From: UBA4658 sp002405485
GTDB taxonomy: Bacteria > Planctomycetota > Phycisphaerae > Phycisphaerales > UBA1924
Direction of reading: 5' to 3'
DNA length: 64,000 bases
Assembly: GCA_036823255.1 (NCBI GenBank)
Contig: DAISGC010000004.1
Span: 6,447-70,446 of the forward strand
Within the stretch, counting starts at the first letter, position 1; each line of letters starts with the position of its first letter. The position numbers and the translations under genes were made by a program. Below, in pieces: positions 26,039 to 35,300 of this stretch. Below the pieces are notes generated by a model that made no database searches, was not told where the DNA came from, and saw only the letters and a program-made list of their open reading frames with translations.

Positions 26039-27319
26039 TCATGGCCGTGGTCCTCGGGCCCCGTCGCCATCTGCGTTGGCGAGTTGCCGGATGCACGTCT
26101 CATATGCCGCGCTCGGCGTGAGTTTTCGCCGTGCCATCGCCGCCCGGACGACTTCCAGGCACTTGTCTATGCGGTAGGGACGATCGCTCAGTCGGCCGTC
26201 GTCGGCGTCGGTGATCCAACGGAATCGCGGCAGGGTTCCGCTCACCGGGCGTGTGGCGGCGAACATCGATCCGGTGCCCACGATGGACCCGGTCATGATG
26301 CGGGTGCAGATGGCGGTCTTGACGTGATCGCCAAGGACGCAGCCGAGGAACTGCAGACCGGTGCGCTCGTTGGACGCGGACACGCCATCGTGGGCGAGCG
26401 GTCTGGCGACGACATCTCCATAGGTGTTGAGCAGGTTGGAGTTCGTGGTACCGGCGCCGAGGTTGACCCATTCGCCGACGTACGCGTCGCCGAGGTAGCC
26501 ATCGTGGGCCTTGTTGCTGTAGCCCTGGAAGATAGTCCCCCCCACTTCGCCGGCGACCTTGCAGTGCGGGCCGATGGCCGAGCCCGCGCGGATGACCGCT
26601 CGCTCCAGGATGGATGCGTGCGGTCCGACGTACGCGGGGCCGACGATGATGGCCCCTGGCCGCACGGTGGCATGGTCATCGATGACGACCGCGCCTGCTG
26701 CGGTGTCGAAGATGGCGGAGGGGTGAACGCTTGCGCTGGCGGAGAGCAGGACGCCGGCGGCATCAGCCGGTCGGATCCAGTCGGTTCGAGAGCGTTCCAG
26801 GAGCTTGAGGTCGGCGGCGAGACAGGTGTCTCGATGCGCACGGACGTGCCACGGACGGGTGAGCGTGGGAACGTCGGCGTGGTGCAGGTGCAAGCCGTGC
26901 ACGTCTCCCTGGAGGACGCCGGCGGCGCGGTCGGCGGGGACATGGGCCTTGGCGATGATGCCCGTGGACCGATCGATCTGCGCGTGGCCGAGTTCGAGCC
27001 CGGTCGAGTCGGCATCGATGAGCGGGCACGCGCCATTGATCAGGAGCACGCCGACTGCCGGAAGCCGGTTCGGATTCACAGGGAGTGTCGGGGGCGTGCG
27101 TTCTCGCACGATGGACTCGATGCGACTGGGGACGAGCAGGCCGTCGGGCTGGGGCAGGTCGTTGAGCCTGGAGTGCAGGAGAATGCGACGGAGCGTTGTG
27201 AGCGCGCCGGTGCGAATGTCGAAAGCGGCTCTGAGATCGGTGATGGGAGCCAGGAGCGGCTGGACGGATCCGGCCCCGATTCGAGCATGGATGGAGTCAA
27301 AGACCAGAACGCTGAGCAT
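26039..27319 (-). CDS. GlmU-like sugar nucleotidyltransferase/acetyltransferase
   Basis: 426 residues. The C-terminal half is a left-handed beta-helix of hexapeptide repeats (SVHPSAIFD, GPAYVGPHAS), and the conserved NKAHDGYLGDAYVG and NLGAGTTNSN blocks match the GlmU acetyltransferase active site. The N-terminal half is a divergent nucleotidyltransferase. This is the alternative GlmU-type family (TIGR03991) found in Bacteroidetes and planctomycetes, expected to make UDP-GlcNAc for peptidoglycan and LPS. It lies 15 bases downstream of mreD and probably shares the mre transcript. Confidence 0.85.
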   Translation of the reverse strand: MLSVLVFDSIHARIGAGSVQPLLAPITDLRAAFDIRTGALTTLRRILLHSRLNDLPQPDGLLVPSRIESIVRERTPPTLPVNPNRLPAVGVLLINGACPLIDADSTGLELGHAQIDRSTGIIAKAHVPADRAAGVLQGDVHGLHLHHADVPTLTRPWHVRAHRDTCLAADLKLLERSRTDWIRPADAAGVLLSASASVHPSAIFDTAAGAVVIDDHATVRPGAIIVGPAYVGPHASILERAVIRAGSAIGPHCKVAGEVGGTIFQGYSNKAHDGYLGDAYVGEWVNLGAGTTNSNLLNTYGDVVARPLAHDGVSASNERTGLQFLGCVLGDHVKTAICTRIMTGSIVGTGSMFAATRPVSGTLPRFRWITDADDGRLSDRPYRIDKCLEVVRAAMARRKLTPSAAYETCIRQLANADGDGARGPRP

Positions 27320-27334
27320 GGCGGAACTCCGCGG

Positions 27335-27928
27335 CTAGGTTCGGCGCGAGAACGCCCGACGGCCGCTGCTGTCGTGGAAGTGGAAAAGCGGATGGGCCCA
27401 CAGAAGCAGGAGGCCGATGACCAGTCCCGTTCCGGCGGTGTAGAGGGCGCCGAGGAGACGGGCGAGCAGGTCGCTCATGGCCCGATACTCGGAGCCGTCG
27501 CTCCAGGAGCCGCTGAACAGCATATCACGAGCTCCGAGGATGGCCGAGGCGACGACACCTGCGAGTGCGGCGACGATCATCGAGAGCACCATGACGGTGA
27601 GCGGATTCCTGCGCATCATCATCGGCCGAACGGTGTGGACGAGGTACGCGCCGAGGGCAAAGCCGAGGGCGTGGGGTCCGATGACGACCGTGGGCGGGAG
27701 CCCGGTTGAGCTCAATCCACCGCGGAGCGTGGTGAGATCGACCATGAGCCCCACGAGCAGCGCGGTCCACAGGGAGGGCACGACCGGCGCAAAGAGCGCG
27801 ACGAAGACCACCAGCGGCACCACCAGAGAGGGCGCGGCGCTTGGATGACCGAGGCGCAGGGCCTCGCGGATGACCGGCTCAAGCGCCAGCAGAACCCAGG
27901 CAAAGAGCAGCGTGACGGGCCACCTCAT
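27335..27928 (-). CDS. mreD: Rod shape-determining membrane protein MreD
   Basis: 197 residues with five or six hydrophobic segments, starting MRWPVTLLFAW. It is a poorly conserved family, so identification rests on length, topology and position. It overlaps the end of mreC by four bases (ATGA). MreD is an inner-membrane part of the elongasome that directs lateral cell-wall synthesis. Confidence 0.85.
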   Translation of the reverse strand: MRWPVTLLFAWVLLALEPVIREALRLGHPSAAPSLVVPLVVFVALFAPVVPSLWTALLVGLMVDLTTLRGGLSSTGLPPTVVIGPHALGFALGAYLVHTVRPMMMRRNPLTVMVLSMIVAALAGVVASAILGARDMLFSGSWSDGSEYRAMSDLLARLLGALYTAGTGLVIGLLLLWAHPLFHFHDSSGRRAFSRRT

Positions 27929-28833
27929 GGCGTTCCGCCCTTCTCACCGACGCGCTCGGCGGACTGTCCGGACTCCGGGATGCGGATCATGACTTCGCTG
28001 GCTCGCTCGATCTCGTGGATCGGGCGGACGGTGACGACCGTGCGGAGGGGCATTTCCGGGCTGGGCTCGGCGGTTTCGATCTGCCCGATGATGAGCATCT
28101 GCGCGCTCTGCGGCCATCGGGCGTCGGCGTCCTGCAGCCGAACGACCATGCCTCGGGCGATGGTCACCGGCGGAGCGACGCCGGAAGGATCGGGGAGATA
28201 CTCGACCTGGCCTCGGAGCGTGCCGCCCTCGTGGGTCTTCAGAAGCACGCGCGGGCCGATGGTCTCATCGGCGAGCATGACGACGCCGCCGACGGCCTCG
28301 CCCTTGCTCATGCGTGTGAGCGGGAGCACGGCACAGGTGCGGTCGTCGACGCGGACGACGCGCCCGAGCAGGTGCACTCCCCGGAGGGCGACGACGTTGT
28401 TGACGCTCACGCCGTCGCGGCGACCGGCTCGAACGGTGAGCAGGCCGCCGCTGTTGTCGGCGCCGTAGCCGATGACGGGTGCGGTGATCTGCTTGACGGC
28501 GAGCGAGGGGTTAAGGTCGAAGCCGCGGGAGAGGTCGCGGATGAGCACGCGGAGCTCGTCGATCTGCTGACGGAGCTGCTTGACCTCGAGGGCATACTGG
28601 TCGCGCTGCTCGCGGAGGACCTGGACTTCCGGGCTTGGCGCGTCGGCAGTCAACCCTGGGCCCGGTCCACGAAGCCAGGCCAGAAGCGAGCGTGCGGGCT
28701 GCTGAACGGGCGCCAGGAGCACGGTCGCGGGCACGTGCAGGTGGGTGAGTGCGGACGAAATGGGCCGGGGCGCCGCCGCCGCTCCTGCGACCAGCAGGAA
28801 CGCGAGAGTCAGGGATGTGCGCGACGATGGCAT
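27925..28833 (-). CDS. mreC: Rod shape-determining protein MreC
   Basis: 302 residues. One N-terminal helix (about residues 6-20) is followed by a coiled coil (residues ~70-100, VLREQRDQYALEVKQLRQQ) and the periplasmic beta-barrel with APVIGYG, RAGRRDGVSVNN and LLGRVVRVDDRTC. These are the standard MreC parts. It links MreB filaments to wall-synthesis enzymes in the periplasm. The start ATG lies 119 bases downstream of the mreB stop. Confidence 0.92.
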   Translation of the reverse strand: MPSSRTSLTLAFLLVAGAAAAPRPISSALTHLHVPATVLLAPVQQPARSLLAWLRGPGPGLTADAPSPEVQVLREQRDQYALEVKQLRQQIDELRVLIRDLSRGFDLNPSLAVKQITAPVIGYGADNSGGLLTVRAGRRDGVSVNNVVALRGVHLLGRVVRVDDRTCAVLPLTRMSKGEAVGGVVMLADETIGPRVLLKTHEGGTLRGQVEYLPDPSGVAPPVTIARGMVVRLQDADARWPQSAQMLIIGQIETAEPSPEMPLRTVVTVRPIHEIERASEVMIRIPESGQSAERVGEKGGTP

Positions 28834-28952
28834 GCGGGGTGGACCATTTGACAGTTCTGCGCTTCCAGTCTCTTGTCAGCCCCCGTGCTGCGCTCCCGTT
28901 CGGCGAGGCCGATGTGCTCGGCTGATGGCCGAGTGTCTGTGCTCACCGCCGC

Positions 28953-29999
28953 TCACACATCCAGGTCGCTCTCCAGAGTGATCTTCCACTCCTCGATGTG
29001 CTCGAGGTAGATTGCCGTGCCCCGGGCGACGCAGGTGAGCGGATCGTCGGCGATCTTGACGGGCAAGCCGGTGGCGTTGGAGACGACCACGTCGAGCCCT
29101 CTGAGGAGCGAGCCGCCGCCGGCCATGGTCACGCCATTTTCGACAAGATCGGCGGCGAGTTCGGGCTCGGCCCGTTCCAGAGTGCGGGTGACGGCCTCGG
29201 TGATCGCGCTCACGGGTTCCTGGAGGGCCTCGCGGATCTCCTCGGAGCTCACGACGGTCTTTCTCGGCAGGCCGCTGATCATGTCTCGGCCGCGGACCTC
29301 CATGGTCTTCTCATCGCCGACGGGGGCGGCGGAGCCGATGTCGATCTTGATCCGTTCGGCGGTCTGCTCGCCGATCATCAGATTATACGTCTTTTTCATG
29401 TGGTTGATGATCGCCTCGTCCATGTCGTCGCCCGCGACGCGGACGGACTCACAGACGGCGATATCACCCAGAGACATGATCGCGACCTCGGTCGTGCCGC
29501 CGCCGATGTCGACGATCATGCTCGCCGTCGGCTCGGCAAACGGAAGGCCCGCGCCGATGGCGGCGGCAATCGGCTCCTCGATGAGATAGGTCCGCCTCGC
29601 GCCGGCACGCTCGGCCGAGCCGTAGACGGCCTGCTTCTCCACGGCGGTGATGCCCGAAGGAATGGAGATCACCACACGAGGGCGAATGAGCTTGTTCTTC
29701 CCGGTGACTTTGCGAATGAAGTACCCGAGCATCGCCTCGGTGATCTCAAAGTCGCTGATCACGCCGTCTTTCAGCGGGCGGATGGCGGTGATGGTGCCGG
29801 GCGTCTTGCCAAGCATCTCCTTGGCCATCCAACCGACGGCTTCACCGTTGCGCACCACGCGGTTGGTGCCCTTCCAGACGGCAACAACACTCGGCTCATT
29901 CAGAACGATTCCCTGACCCCGAACGGCAACGAGGGTGTTGCACGTCCCGAGGTCGATCCCCATGTCCACGCTGAACAGGCCGAACAGTCGATCAAACAC
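28953..29999 (-). CDS. mreB: Actin-like rod shape protein MreB
   Basis: 348 residues, standard length. The phosphate loops MGIDLGTCNT and IVDIGGGTTEVA, and the AGGGSLLRGLD block, are diagnostic of MreB. It forms membrane-bound filaments that organise the elongasome. The start is a GTG giving MFDRLFGLFS, the conserved amphipathic membrane-binding end. It is the first gene of mreB-mreC-mreD-glmU-like. Confidence 0.96.
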   Translation of the reverse strand: MFDRLFGLFSVDMGIDLGTCNTLVAVRGQGIVLNEPSVVAVWKGTNRVVRNGEAVGWMAKEMLGKTPGTITAIRPLKDGVISDFEITEAMLGYFIRKVTGKNKLIRPRVVISIPSGITAVEKQAVYGSAERAGARRTYLIEEPIAAAIGAGLPFAEPTASMIVDIGGGTTEVAIMSLGDIAVCESVRVAGDDMDEAIINHMKKTYNLMIGEQTAERIKIDIGSAAPVGDEKTMEVRGRDMISGLPRKTVVSSEEIREALQEPVSAITEAVTRTLERAEPELAADLVENGVTMAGGGSLLRGLDVVVSNATGLPVKIADDPLTCVARGTAIYLEHIEEWKITLESDLDV

Positions 30000-30598
30000 C
30001 GGTGGGCAGTCCTTGCCAAGGTCTGCGAGCGACCTTCAAGCGGTTCCTCGGGCGGTACCCTCGTCGTCTCCCGGGGCACACGCCCCGAACAGGCCGAGAT
30101 TATCGGCTCTGGGAGATGTTGAAGCGTAGTCGGATCGGGGGGTGTTTGGCGAATCACCGCCCAAACCCACGTCTCTCCTCGGGAAAGCCATGTATCCAAT
30201 CAGAATCCTTACGCATGTGCGACGGCCAGTTGAACTGCTCTGCGGGCACCGCTCGGGCCTGAGCGCGCCGACGACCACGCGCGGGAAATCCGGGAGCTTG
30301 TCCATACCGGGACGATCGTCGGTCGCGTTCTCGGCGTGCTTGGTGCAGAGCCATCGGTTCAGGGCCACACCGACGATCAGCATGCGGAGTTGCACGTTCC
30401 GGCGCACCTTCGAGCTGGCCGCGAGGTTGTTCGGGATGAAGTGGGACCGGACGGTACCGGACGCCGTGACTCTTTCGGAAGCGACTGAGTCATTGAGCCG
30501 GGACCCGGGGTTGAGTTGTCCGAAGAACGAGAAAGCCGCCGAGCCGTTGTTCGCGGCCCGGCGGCTGGGAAGTGGGATGATCCGTCATCGGCACTTGA
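30000..30598. other. Spacer upstream of mreB, mostly non-coding
   Basis: About 600 bases separate mreB from the next confident gene. Base composition is more mixed than around it. A short hairpin (CGGGGC/GCCCCG, ~30076-30091) is present without a T-run. The promoter for the mre operon must lie here, but I cannot pick -35/-10 boxes with confidence. One stretch on the minus strand looks coding-like and is listed separately; the plus-strand frame 30142-30693 does not look like a real protein. Confidence 0.6.
30036..30383 (-). CDS. Doubtful small ORF upstream of mreB
   Basis: 115 residues if translated from the ATG (MLIVGVALNRW). From about 30530 down to 30260 this frame has third positions rich in G and C, as in neighbouring genes, and the same frame stays open upstream to ~30590 without an ATG. 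Below 30260 the codon pattern fades into what looks like mreB leader. It resembles no family I recognise. It could be a short real gene, a remnant of an eroded gene, or chance. Confidence 0.2.
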   Translation of the reverse strand: MLIVGVALNRWLCTKHAENATDDRPGMDKLPDFPRVVVGALRPERCPQSSSTGRRTCVRILIGYMAFPRRDVGLGGDSPNTPRSDYASTSPRADNLGLFGACAPGDDEGTARGTA

Positions 30599-31606
30599 TC
30601 ACGAAGAGGTGCCTGCTGCGCCCGCGGGCGATTGCGGGCCGGGGCTCGACGTGGAGTTCGCCGGGGGCGCCGGGGGGAGGCGATCGGGGTTGATCTCGAT
30701 CACCGAGGGCCTGATGCTCGGCTGCGGTCGACGGGCGGCGTTCGTGGCGTTCTCGCGATCGAGCGCCTGCTTGGCCGCGTCCTCGTACTGGAAGCGGTCC
30801 TGCAGCTTGCCGAGATGGTTGAGCTGGGCCTCCTGCCGGGCGCGGATGTCAGCGAGCTTGGTTGTGATCTGGTCCAGGCTGGCGGCGCGATAGCGCGACT
30901 GCTCGTCGAGCGTCTTCTGGCGATCGGTCATGATGGAGATCATGCGATCATTCCGGCCGATGGCATCGATCTGGCGATCCAGGTCCATCATCTGCGTGTT
31001 GAAGCTCATCTGCTCCTGTTCGAGCTTCTGCACGAGCTGGCTGAGCTGCTGCTCCTGCTGGGTGAGATAGCCGAGGTCACGCTGGATGTCCGCGGCTCGA
31101 CCGGCATAGGCGGCGCGGGTGGCGACCACCTGATTGGCCTTGCTCTGGGCGGCGGGGATCTCCAGCCGCTCGTTCTTGAAGACGATCACCACGCCGGAGT
31201 GACCCTGCGCGGTGTCGGCGGTCTCCGAGCCGAGTGAGACGTTCTGAATGGCCGCGGCGGTGGCGTGCTGGAGTGCGAGCGAGAGCTTGTCAAAGTCCTG
31301 ATCGGCCATCTCGACGACGCGATTGGCGACCTGCAAGTCTCGCTGGAGCTGGGCCTGCTGGGCCTTGAGCTGCGCCAGATCGCCGCGGAGTTCGCTGATG
31401 CGCTTGGGGTACTGCTCGGCGAGCGTGCGGATCTGCTGGCGGAGCGCGACGGGGTCCTTGATCTGGGCGTCGATCTGGTCGTTCACCGCCGACTGGGCCT
31501 GTGTGAACAGGGCCCGGACGCGGTCCGGACCGGCAACGACCACCAGAGCGCCAAGGCCCACGACCGCGATCGCGCCGCCGCGAACGACATACTTGGAAAC
31601 GGGCAT
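30599..31606 (-). CDS. Membrane-anchored coiled-coil protein
   Basis: 335 residues. A single N-terminal helix (residues 8-25) precedes a long coiled coil rich in Gln, Ala and Leu (roughly residues 50-280), then a Pro/Ser-rich C-terminal tail. The overall layout resembles PspA-like or SMC-like structural proteins but no family signature is clear. AGGA sits before the ATG giving MPVSKYVV; upstream in-frame codons lack a ribosome-binding site. It is divergent from the sigma factor gene. Function unknown. Confidence 0.7.
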   Translation of the reverse strand: MPVSKYVVRGGAIAVVGLGALVVVAGPDRVRALFTQAQSAVNDQIDAQIKDPVALRQQIRTLAEQYPKRISELRGDLAQLKAQQAQLQRDLQVANRVVEMADQDFDKLSLALQHATAAAIQNVSLGSETADTAQGHSGVVIVFKNERLEIPAAQSKANQVVATRAAYAGRAADIQRDLGYLTQQEQQLSQLVQKLEQEQMSFNTQMMDLDRQIDAIGRNDRMISIMTDRQKTLDEQSRYRAASLDQITTKLADIRARQEAQLNHLGKLQDRFQYEDAAKQALDRENATNAARRPQPSIRPSVIEINPDRLPPAPPANSTSSPGPQSPAGAAGTSS

Positions 31607-31956
31607 GACTGCTGGTCCTCCTGACAAGTGGCTCGGCGGATCATCCAGATGGACGACCGAGCCGGTGGGTGCGACGCCATCGCATCGGATCACGCGCCGA
31701 CACTGGCGGTGAGGGCTGATTCGGATTACCGGGGATCGATTTTCACGCGGACTCGAGAATTCCGGTGGGTCTCGGTCGGCGTCCTGCCCGCTGGGAAGCG
31801 GCGGACCCTGCCGCGGACCATGGGGACCGCGAAAACAGGCGGGGCGCTTTCCGATCAAGAGAGCGACTTATCATTTGAATCAGGTGGAGCACCTGCCGCG
31901 GGAACGGCGTGTGCTCGGCCTCGGTCGGGAACCGTGGCCATGGCCAGAGACGTGGG
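31607..31956. promoter_or_regulatory. 350-base divergent promoter region
   Basis: This gap separates the starts of the coiled-coil membrane protein (minus) and the ECF sigma factor (plus), so it must contain outward promoters in both directions. A TATCAT-like box near 31868 sits in an A/T-richer patch before the sigma gene. No convincing -35 partner or operator repeat is seen. Confidence 0.35.
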
Positions 31957-32730
31957 ATGCTGAACTCGATCACCACCAGCTTCGTGTCTCGCCTCCGCGC
32001 CAATGACCAGGCCGCGTGGTTTGACCTTTGGCAGACCTTCGGGCCGGTCTTGCGTGCCCAGCTCACGAAGTGGGGCAAGGGGCGGATCGGTGTCGAGACG
32101 GTGCGTGACTTGTCTCAGGAGACGCTCGCGGCGCTCTCCGACTCGATCGATCGATTCGACCCGACGCGTGGCGCTCGATTCTCGACGTGGCTGCTGGCCA
32201 TCGCCAAGCACGTGCTGGGGGACGAGCTCGATCGACGGAACGCTCAGAAGCGTGGCGGGGCGAGCAAGAACGGCAGCGTCGGCAAGCGCAAGACTGGCGA
32301 ACTGGACGAGTCGTGGATGGTCGCCTCCGCGGCGATCGGCGCCGACGCCGAGTATGAGGCCGCGATGTTCCGGGCCAAGGTCGAGGCCGCGATCCGCATG
32401 GTCGAGCGGGAGAGCGACTTCATGGACTTTTCGATCTATCGGATGCGGGTTCTGGACAACAAGCCCGGCAAGGAGGTTGCCGAGGCGATGGGCATCAGTG
32501 AACCGACGGTGAGCCGGCGACTGGCCAAGGTTCGCGATCTGCTGCGGGATCGACTTCGCGAGGTGGTTGCGACATATTCGTTCACGGATGACGAGCTGGG
32601 CGAAGCGGAGCGAAACGGACTGGCGCTGAATCCCAGCAAGGCCGATGACGCTCTGTTTGACGACGCGATAGGCGAGATCTACTCGCGACAGATGGAGTTG
32701 CGTCGCCAGGATGATCGGCTCGGCGCGTAG
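31957..32730 (+). CDS. ECF-type RNA polymerase sigma factor
   Basis: 257 residues. Region 2 is visible in the first 110 residues (DLSQETLAALSDSIDRFDP, ARFSTWLLAIAKHVLGDELDRR). A charged linker follows, then region 4 with a helix-turn-helix (KEVAEAMGISEPTVSRRLAKVRDLL). A C-terminal extension of ~45 residues follows region 4. The start is the ATG giving MLNSITTSF. The next gene is a membrane Ser/Thr kinase on the same strand 62 bases on, a pairing known in planctomycetes and suggesting that the kinase controls this sigma factor. Confidence 0.87.
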   Translation: MLNSITTSFVSRLRANDQAAWFDLWQTFGPVLRAQLTKWGKGRIGVETVRDLSQETLAALSDSIDRFDPTRGARFSTWLLAIAKHVLGDELDRRNAQKRGGASKNGSVGKRKTGELDESWMVASAAIGADAEYEAAMFRAKVEAAIRMVERESDFMDFSIYRMRVLDNKPGKEVAEAMGISEPTVSRRLAKVRDLLRDRLREVVATYSFTDDELGEAERNGLALNPSKADDALFDDAIGEIYSRQMELRRQDDRLGA

Positions 32731-32792
32731 CGGACGCCTGCGTGGAGTGCTGCGGCCGCCTCGGCACGGTCAGTGAGACGAAAGGACTCAAC

Positions 32793-35300
32793 GTGGGTGA
32801 AGTCGGAGCCATCCTGATCACGGTGATCGTGCTGCTCATCGCGGTCCCCGCGCTGGTTGTGGCCGCGATCTTCCTCGCCGGGCCGGTCTTTCGCGGCATC
32901 GGCTGGCTGATCCGTCACGTGTTCAGCTTCATCAAGAGCACGCTGCTGGATCTGCTCAAGCTCTTTGGGGCGCTGCTGACATCGCTCGTGCTTGTGCCGC
33001 TGACGATCGTGAACGTGCTGATCGGACGCTGGTCGAGTTCGGCCCACTACGGGCGGGCGATCGAGGCCGAACTGAAGGCGGCGGTGGGCTGTCTGTATCG
33101 CATCGTGATCGGCAATCCGGCCCGGCTGCTGCTGCTGAGCCCTCTGACCGAGGGCATCGAGAAGCGGGTGCCGGCGGCGATGGCGCACGCGCCGGGAGCG
33201 GATCGGCCTTCGAAGCGCCAGGGGCAGTTCGATGGCTACACCATCGTCGGCTCGCTGCCGGGCGGTGGATCGGGAAGCCGGCTCTTTGTCGCCGAGCCGA
33301 CGGCGCAGAAGCTCGCAGCGCTGGCGCGGTCGGGGCAGCGCGACGTGGATCGCGTGGTGATCAAGAGCTTCTCGCTCGCCGACGGTTCGACCCTCCCGCA
33401 GATCGTCCGAGAGAACCGCGCGCTGCCCGCGGCCAAGCGGCTCGGACTGATCCTGGAGCATGAACTCACCGAGGATCGGTTCTATTACGTGACGCGGTAT
33501 GTGCCGGGCGAGTCGCTGACGCTCGCGATGCAGCGGCTGCACGCGATCACCGGCGGAAGCGGGCTGAGCGGTCGCCATCTGATCGAGGGCATCGGCTATG
33601 CCGCAGACATCCTTCGGACGCTGCACACCTATCACTCCGGCGGTCTGTGGCACAAGGATGTCAAGCCCGACAACGTGATCGTCTCCGATGGTCAGGCCCA
33701 TCTGGTGGACTTCGGGCTGGTCACGCCGCTTCGCTCGAGCATGACGCTGACGACTCACGGCACGGAGTACTTCAGAGACCCGGAGATGGTGCGCATGGCC
33801 CTGCGCGGGGTAAAGGTCCACGAGGTCGACGGGGCCAAGTTCGACATCTATGCCGCCGGCGCGGTGCTGTACTCGATCATCGAGAACTCGTTCCCTGCGC
33901 ATGGCGGGCTCAGCCAGATCTCCCGTCCATGCCCGGAGGCGATCCGGTGGATCATCCGTCGCGCCATGGCCGACTACGACAAGCGTTACGACTCGGTCTC
34001 GACGATGCTCCTGGACCTGGAGACCGTGCTGGGAGCATCCGATCCGCTGGCGGTACGACCGGTGGACCTCCCCAGCATGCGGGCGGGCGGCGATGCGATG
34101 CCGTATGTGCCGTCGTACACGCCGGACCTGGATGAGATCGGAGCGGCTCGCGTGGGGACGCCCGCTTCGGTGGGCCCGAGGTTTGCGGCCGCGAGCGCGG
34201 CGCCACCAGTCTTCGCGGGTGCAACCCTCGGTGCCGGAACGCGTCCGGCTCTGAAGGTGTCGAGCTGGTGGACTGGCCGGTACGAGCTGGCTCCCGCGGC
34301 GGCAAGCGCTGGCGTGGCGATGCCAGCTCCGGTTGTCGCGGCACCCGACCGCGTTCCAGGGCTGACGGCCGCTGAGCAGCTCTCTCGCGCCCGCCAGCGT
34401 GCTCGCGACGCACGAGCGCGGGCGTATGGCCGGCTGAAGTCGCGGCGCGCGGACGGTCCAGGTGCGCCCAATGCAGGCGTCTTCTTTGCTCTGCTGGTGC
34501 TCGTTGTGGGGACCGCGCTGTTCCTCTTGAGTCGGTTCGTGCCCAACGTGTTCCGCTCGGCGTCCAACATCGCACAGTACATGCCGACTGGCGTGAGCGT
34601 TCCGGATCCGGACTCTGCCTCGAGCCAGGAGTGGGACTCGGCGGACTTCTCGCAGCTTCCAATCACGATCGCCGACGCACCGGCGGCTCCCGCAGGCCCG
34701 ATCCCACCGCCGATGCCGCAGCTCTCCGGGGCCGGCTCGACGGATCGCATCGCACAGTCGGGCGTGCAGATCGATCACGCAGCACAATCCGCGATCGAAG
34801 TCAAGAGCACTCGGCCAGATCGAAATCGGACTGATCGCCCCGCGGCTGCGGTCAAGGGAGAGGGAGCGGCGATGCTCCCCCCCGCTCCTCCAGCCCGCGT
34901 GTTCGTGCTCAAGCACAACATGACCCTGAGCGCGACGCAGCAGGAGTTGATCGACGCTCGGCTCTCTCGGCTTTCCAAGGCGGGGTACGGACTGATCGGG
35001 CTGGCCGCGCCGTCGCCGGACAATGACCCGACCATCGTCGAGCGTGAGACCACGATGTCGGCGGAGCTTCGGACGGTGATCGGAATGTCGCCGTTCAAGT
35101 CGCCCCCGGCCGCCGACGCCATACGCGCGTGGCTGGATCAGCAGCCGTCGGTGGACGTTGTTCTGTGGATCGACCAGGACGATCAGGCGGAGGCGTCGAT
35201 GTGGCTGATCCCACGGCGCGATCTTCCGGCGTCAAGAACCGAAGCGCTCCGGGAGCGACTGACTTCATCGCGATCGCCCGAGATCAAGTCGAAGCCGTGA
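32793..35300 (+). CDS. Membrane Ser/Thr protein kinase
   Basis: 835 residues. Hydrophobic segments in the first ~75 residues precede the kinase domain (about 145-430): a Gly-rich loop GGGSGSRLF, ATP Lys K191 (VVIKSF), catalytic loop HKDVKPDN with D289 (the usual Arg is Lys), and DFG with D306. A Pro/Ala-rich linker leads to a second membrane helix (~562-582) and an outer ~250-residue region without PASTA repeats. The start is a GTG with AAAGGA 7 bases upstream. It follows the sigma gene and overlaps the end of trpD by 17 bases. A likely sensor kinase for the sigma factor. Confidence 0.85.
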   Translation: MGEVGAILITVIVLLIAVPALVVAAIFLAGPVFRGIGWLIRHVFSFIKSTLLDLLKLFGALLTSLVLVPLTIVNVLIGRWSSSAHYGRAIEAELKAAVGCLYRIVIGNPARLLLLSPLTEGIEKRVPAAMAHAPGADRPSKRQGQFDGYTIVGSLPGGGSGSRLFVAEPTAQKLAALARSGQRDVDRVVIKSFSLADGSTLPQIVRENRALPAAKRLGLILEHELTEDRFYYVTRYVPGESLTLAMQRLHAITGGSGLSGRHLIEGIGYAADILRTLHTYHSGGLWHKDVKPDNVIVSDGQAHLVDFGLVTPLRSSMTLTTHGTEYFRDPEMVRMALRGVKVHEVDGAKFDIYAAGAVLYSIIENSFPAHGGLSQISRPCPEAIRWIIRRAMADYDKRYDSVSTMLLDLETVLGASDPLAVRPVDLPSMRAGGDAMPYVPSYTPDLDEIGAARVGTPASVGPRFAAASAAPPVFAGATLGAGTRPALKVSSWWTGRYELAPAAASAGVAMPAPVVAAPDRVPGLTAAEQLSRARQRARDARARAYGRLKSRRADGPGAPNAGVFFALLVLVVGTALFLLSRFVPNVFRSASNIAQYMPTGVSVPDPDSASSQEWDSADFSQLPITIADAPAAPAGPIPPPMPQLSGAGSTDRIAQSGVQIDHAAQSAIEVKSTRPDRNRTDRPAAAVKGEGAAMLPPAPPARVFVLKHNMTLSATQQELIDARLSRLSKAGYGLIGLAAPSPDNDPTIVERETTMSAELRTVIGMSPFKSPPAADAIRAWLDQQPSVDVVLWIDQDDQAEASMWLIPRRDLPASRTEALRERLTSSRSPEIKSKP

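Noticed and set aside
26084..27709. 541-residue plus-strand frame
   Set aside because: Antisense to the GlmU-like gene and mreD; Gly/Glu/Asp-rich shadow.
30142..30693. 183-residue plus-strand frame upstream of mreB
   Set aside because: No homology cue, mixed codon pattern, and overlaps the better supported coiled-coil gene on the other strand.
32679..34916. 745-residue minus-strand frame
   Set aside because: Antisense to the kinase with no recognisable domains.
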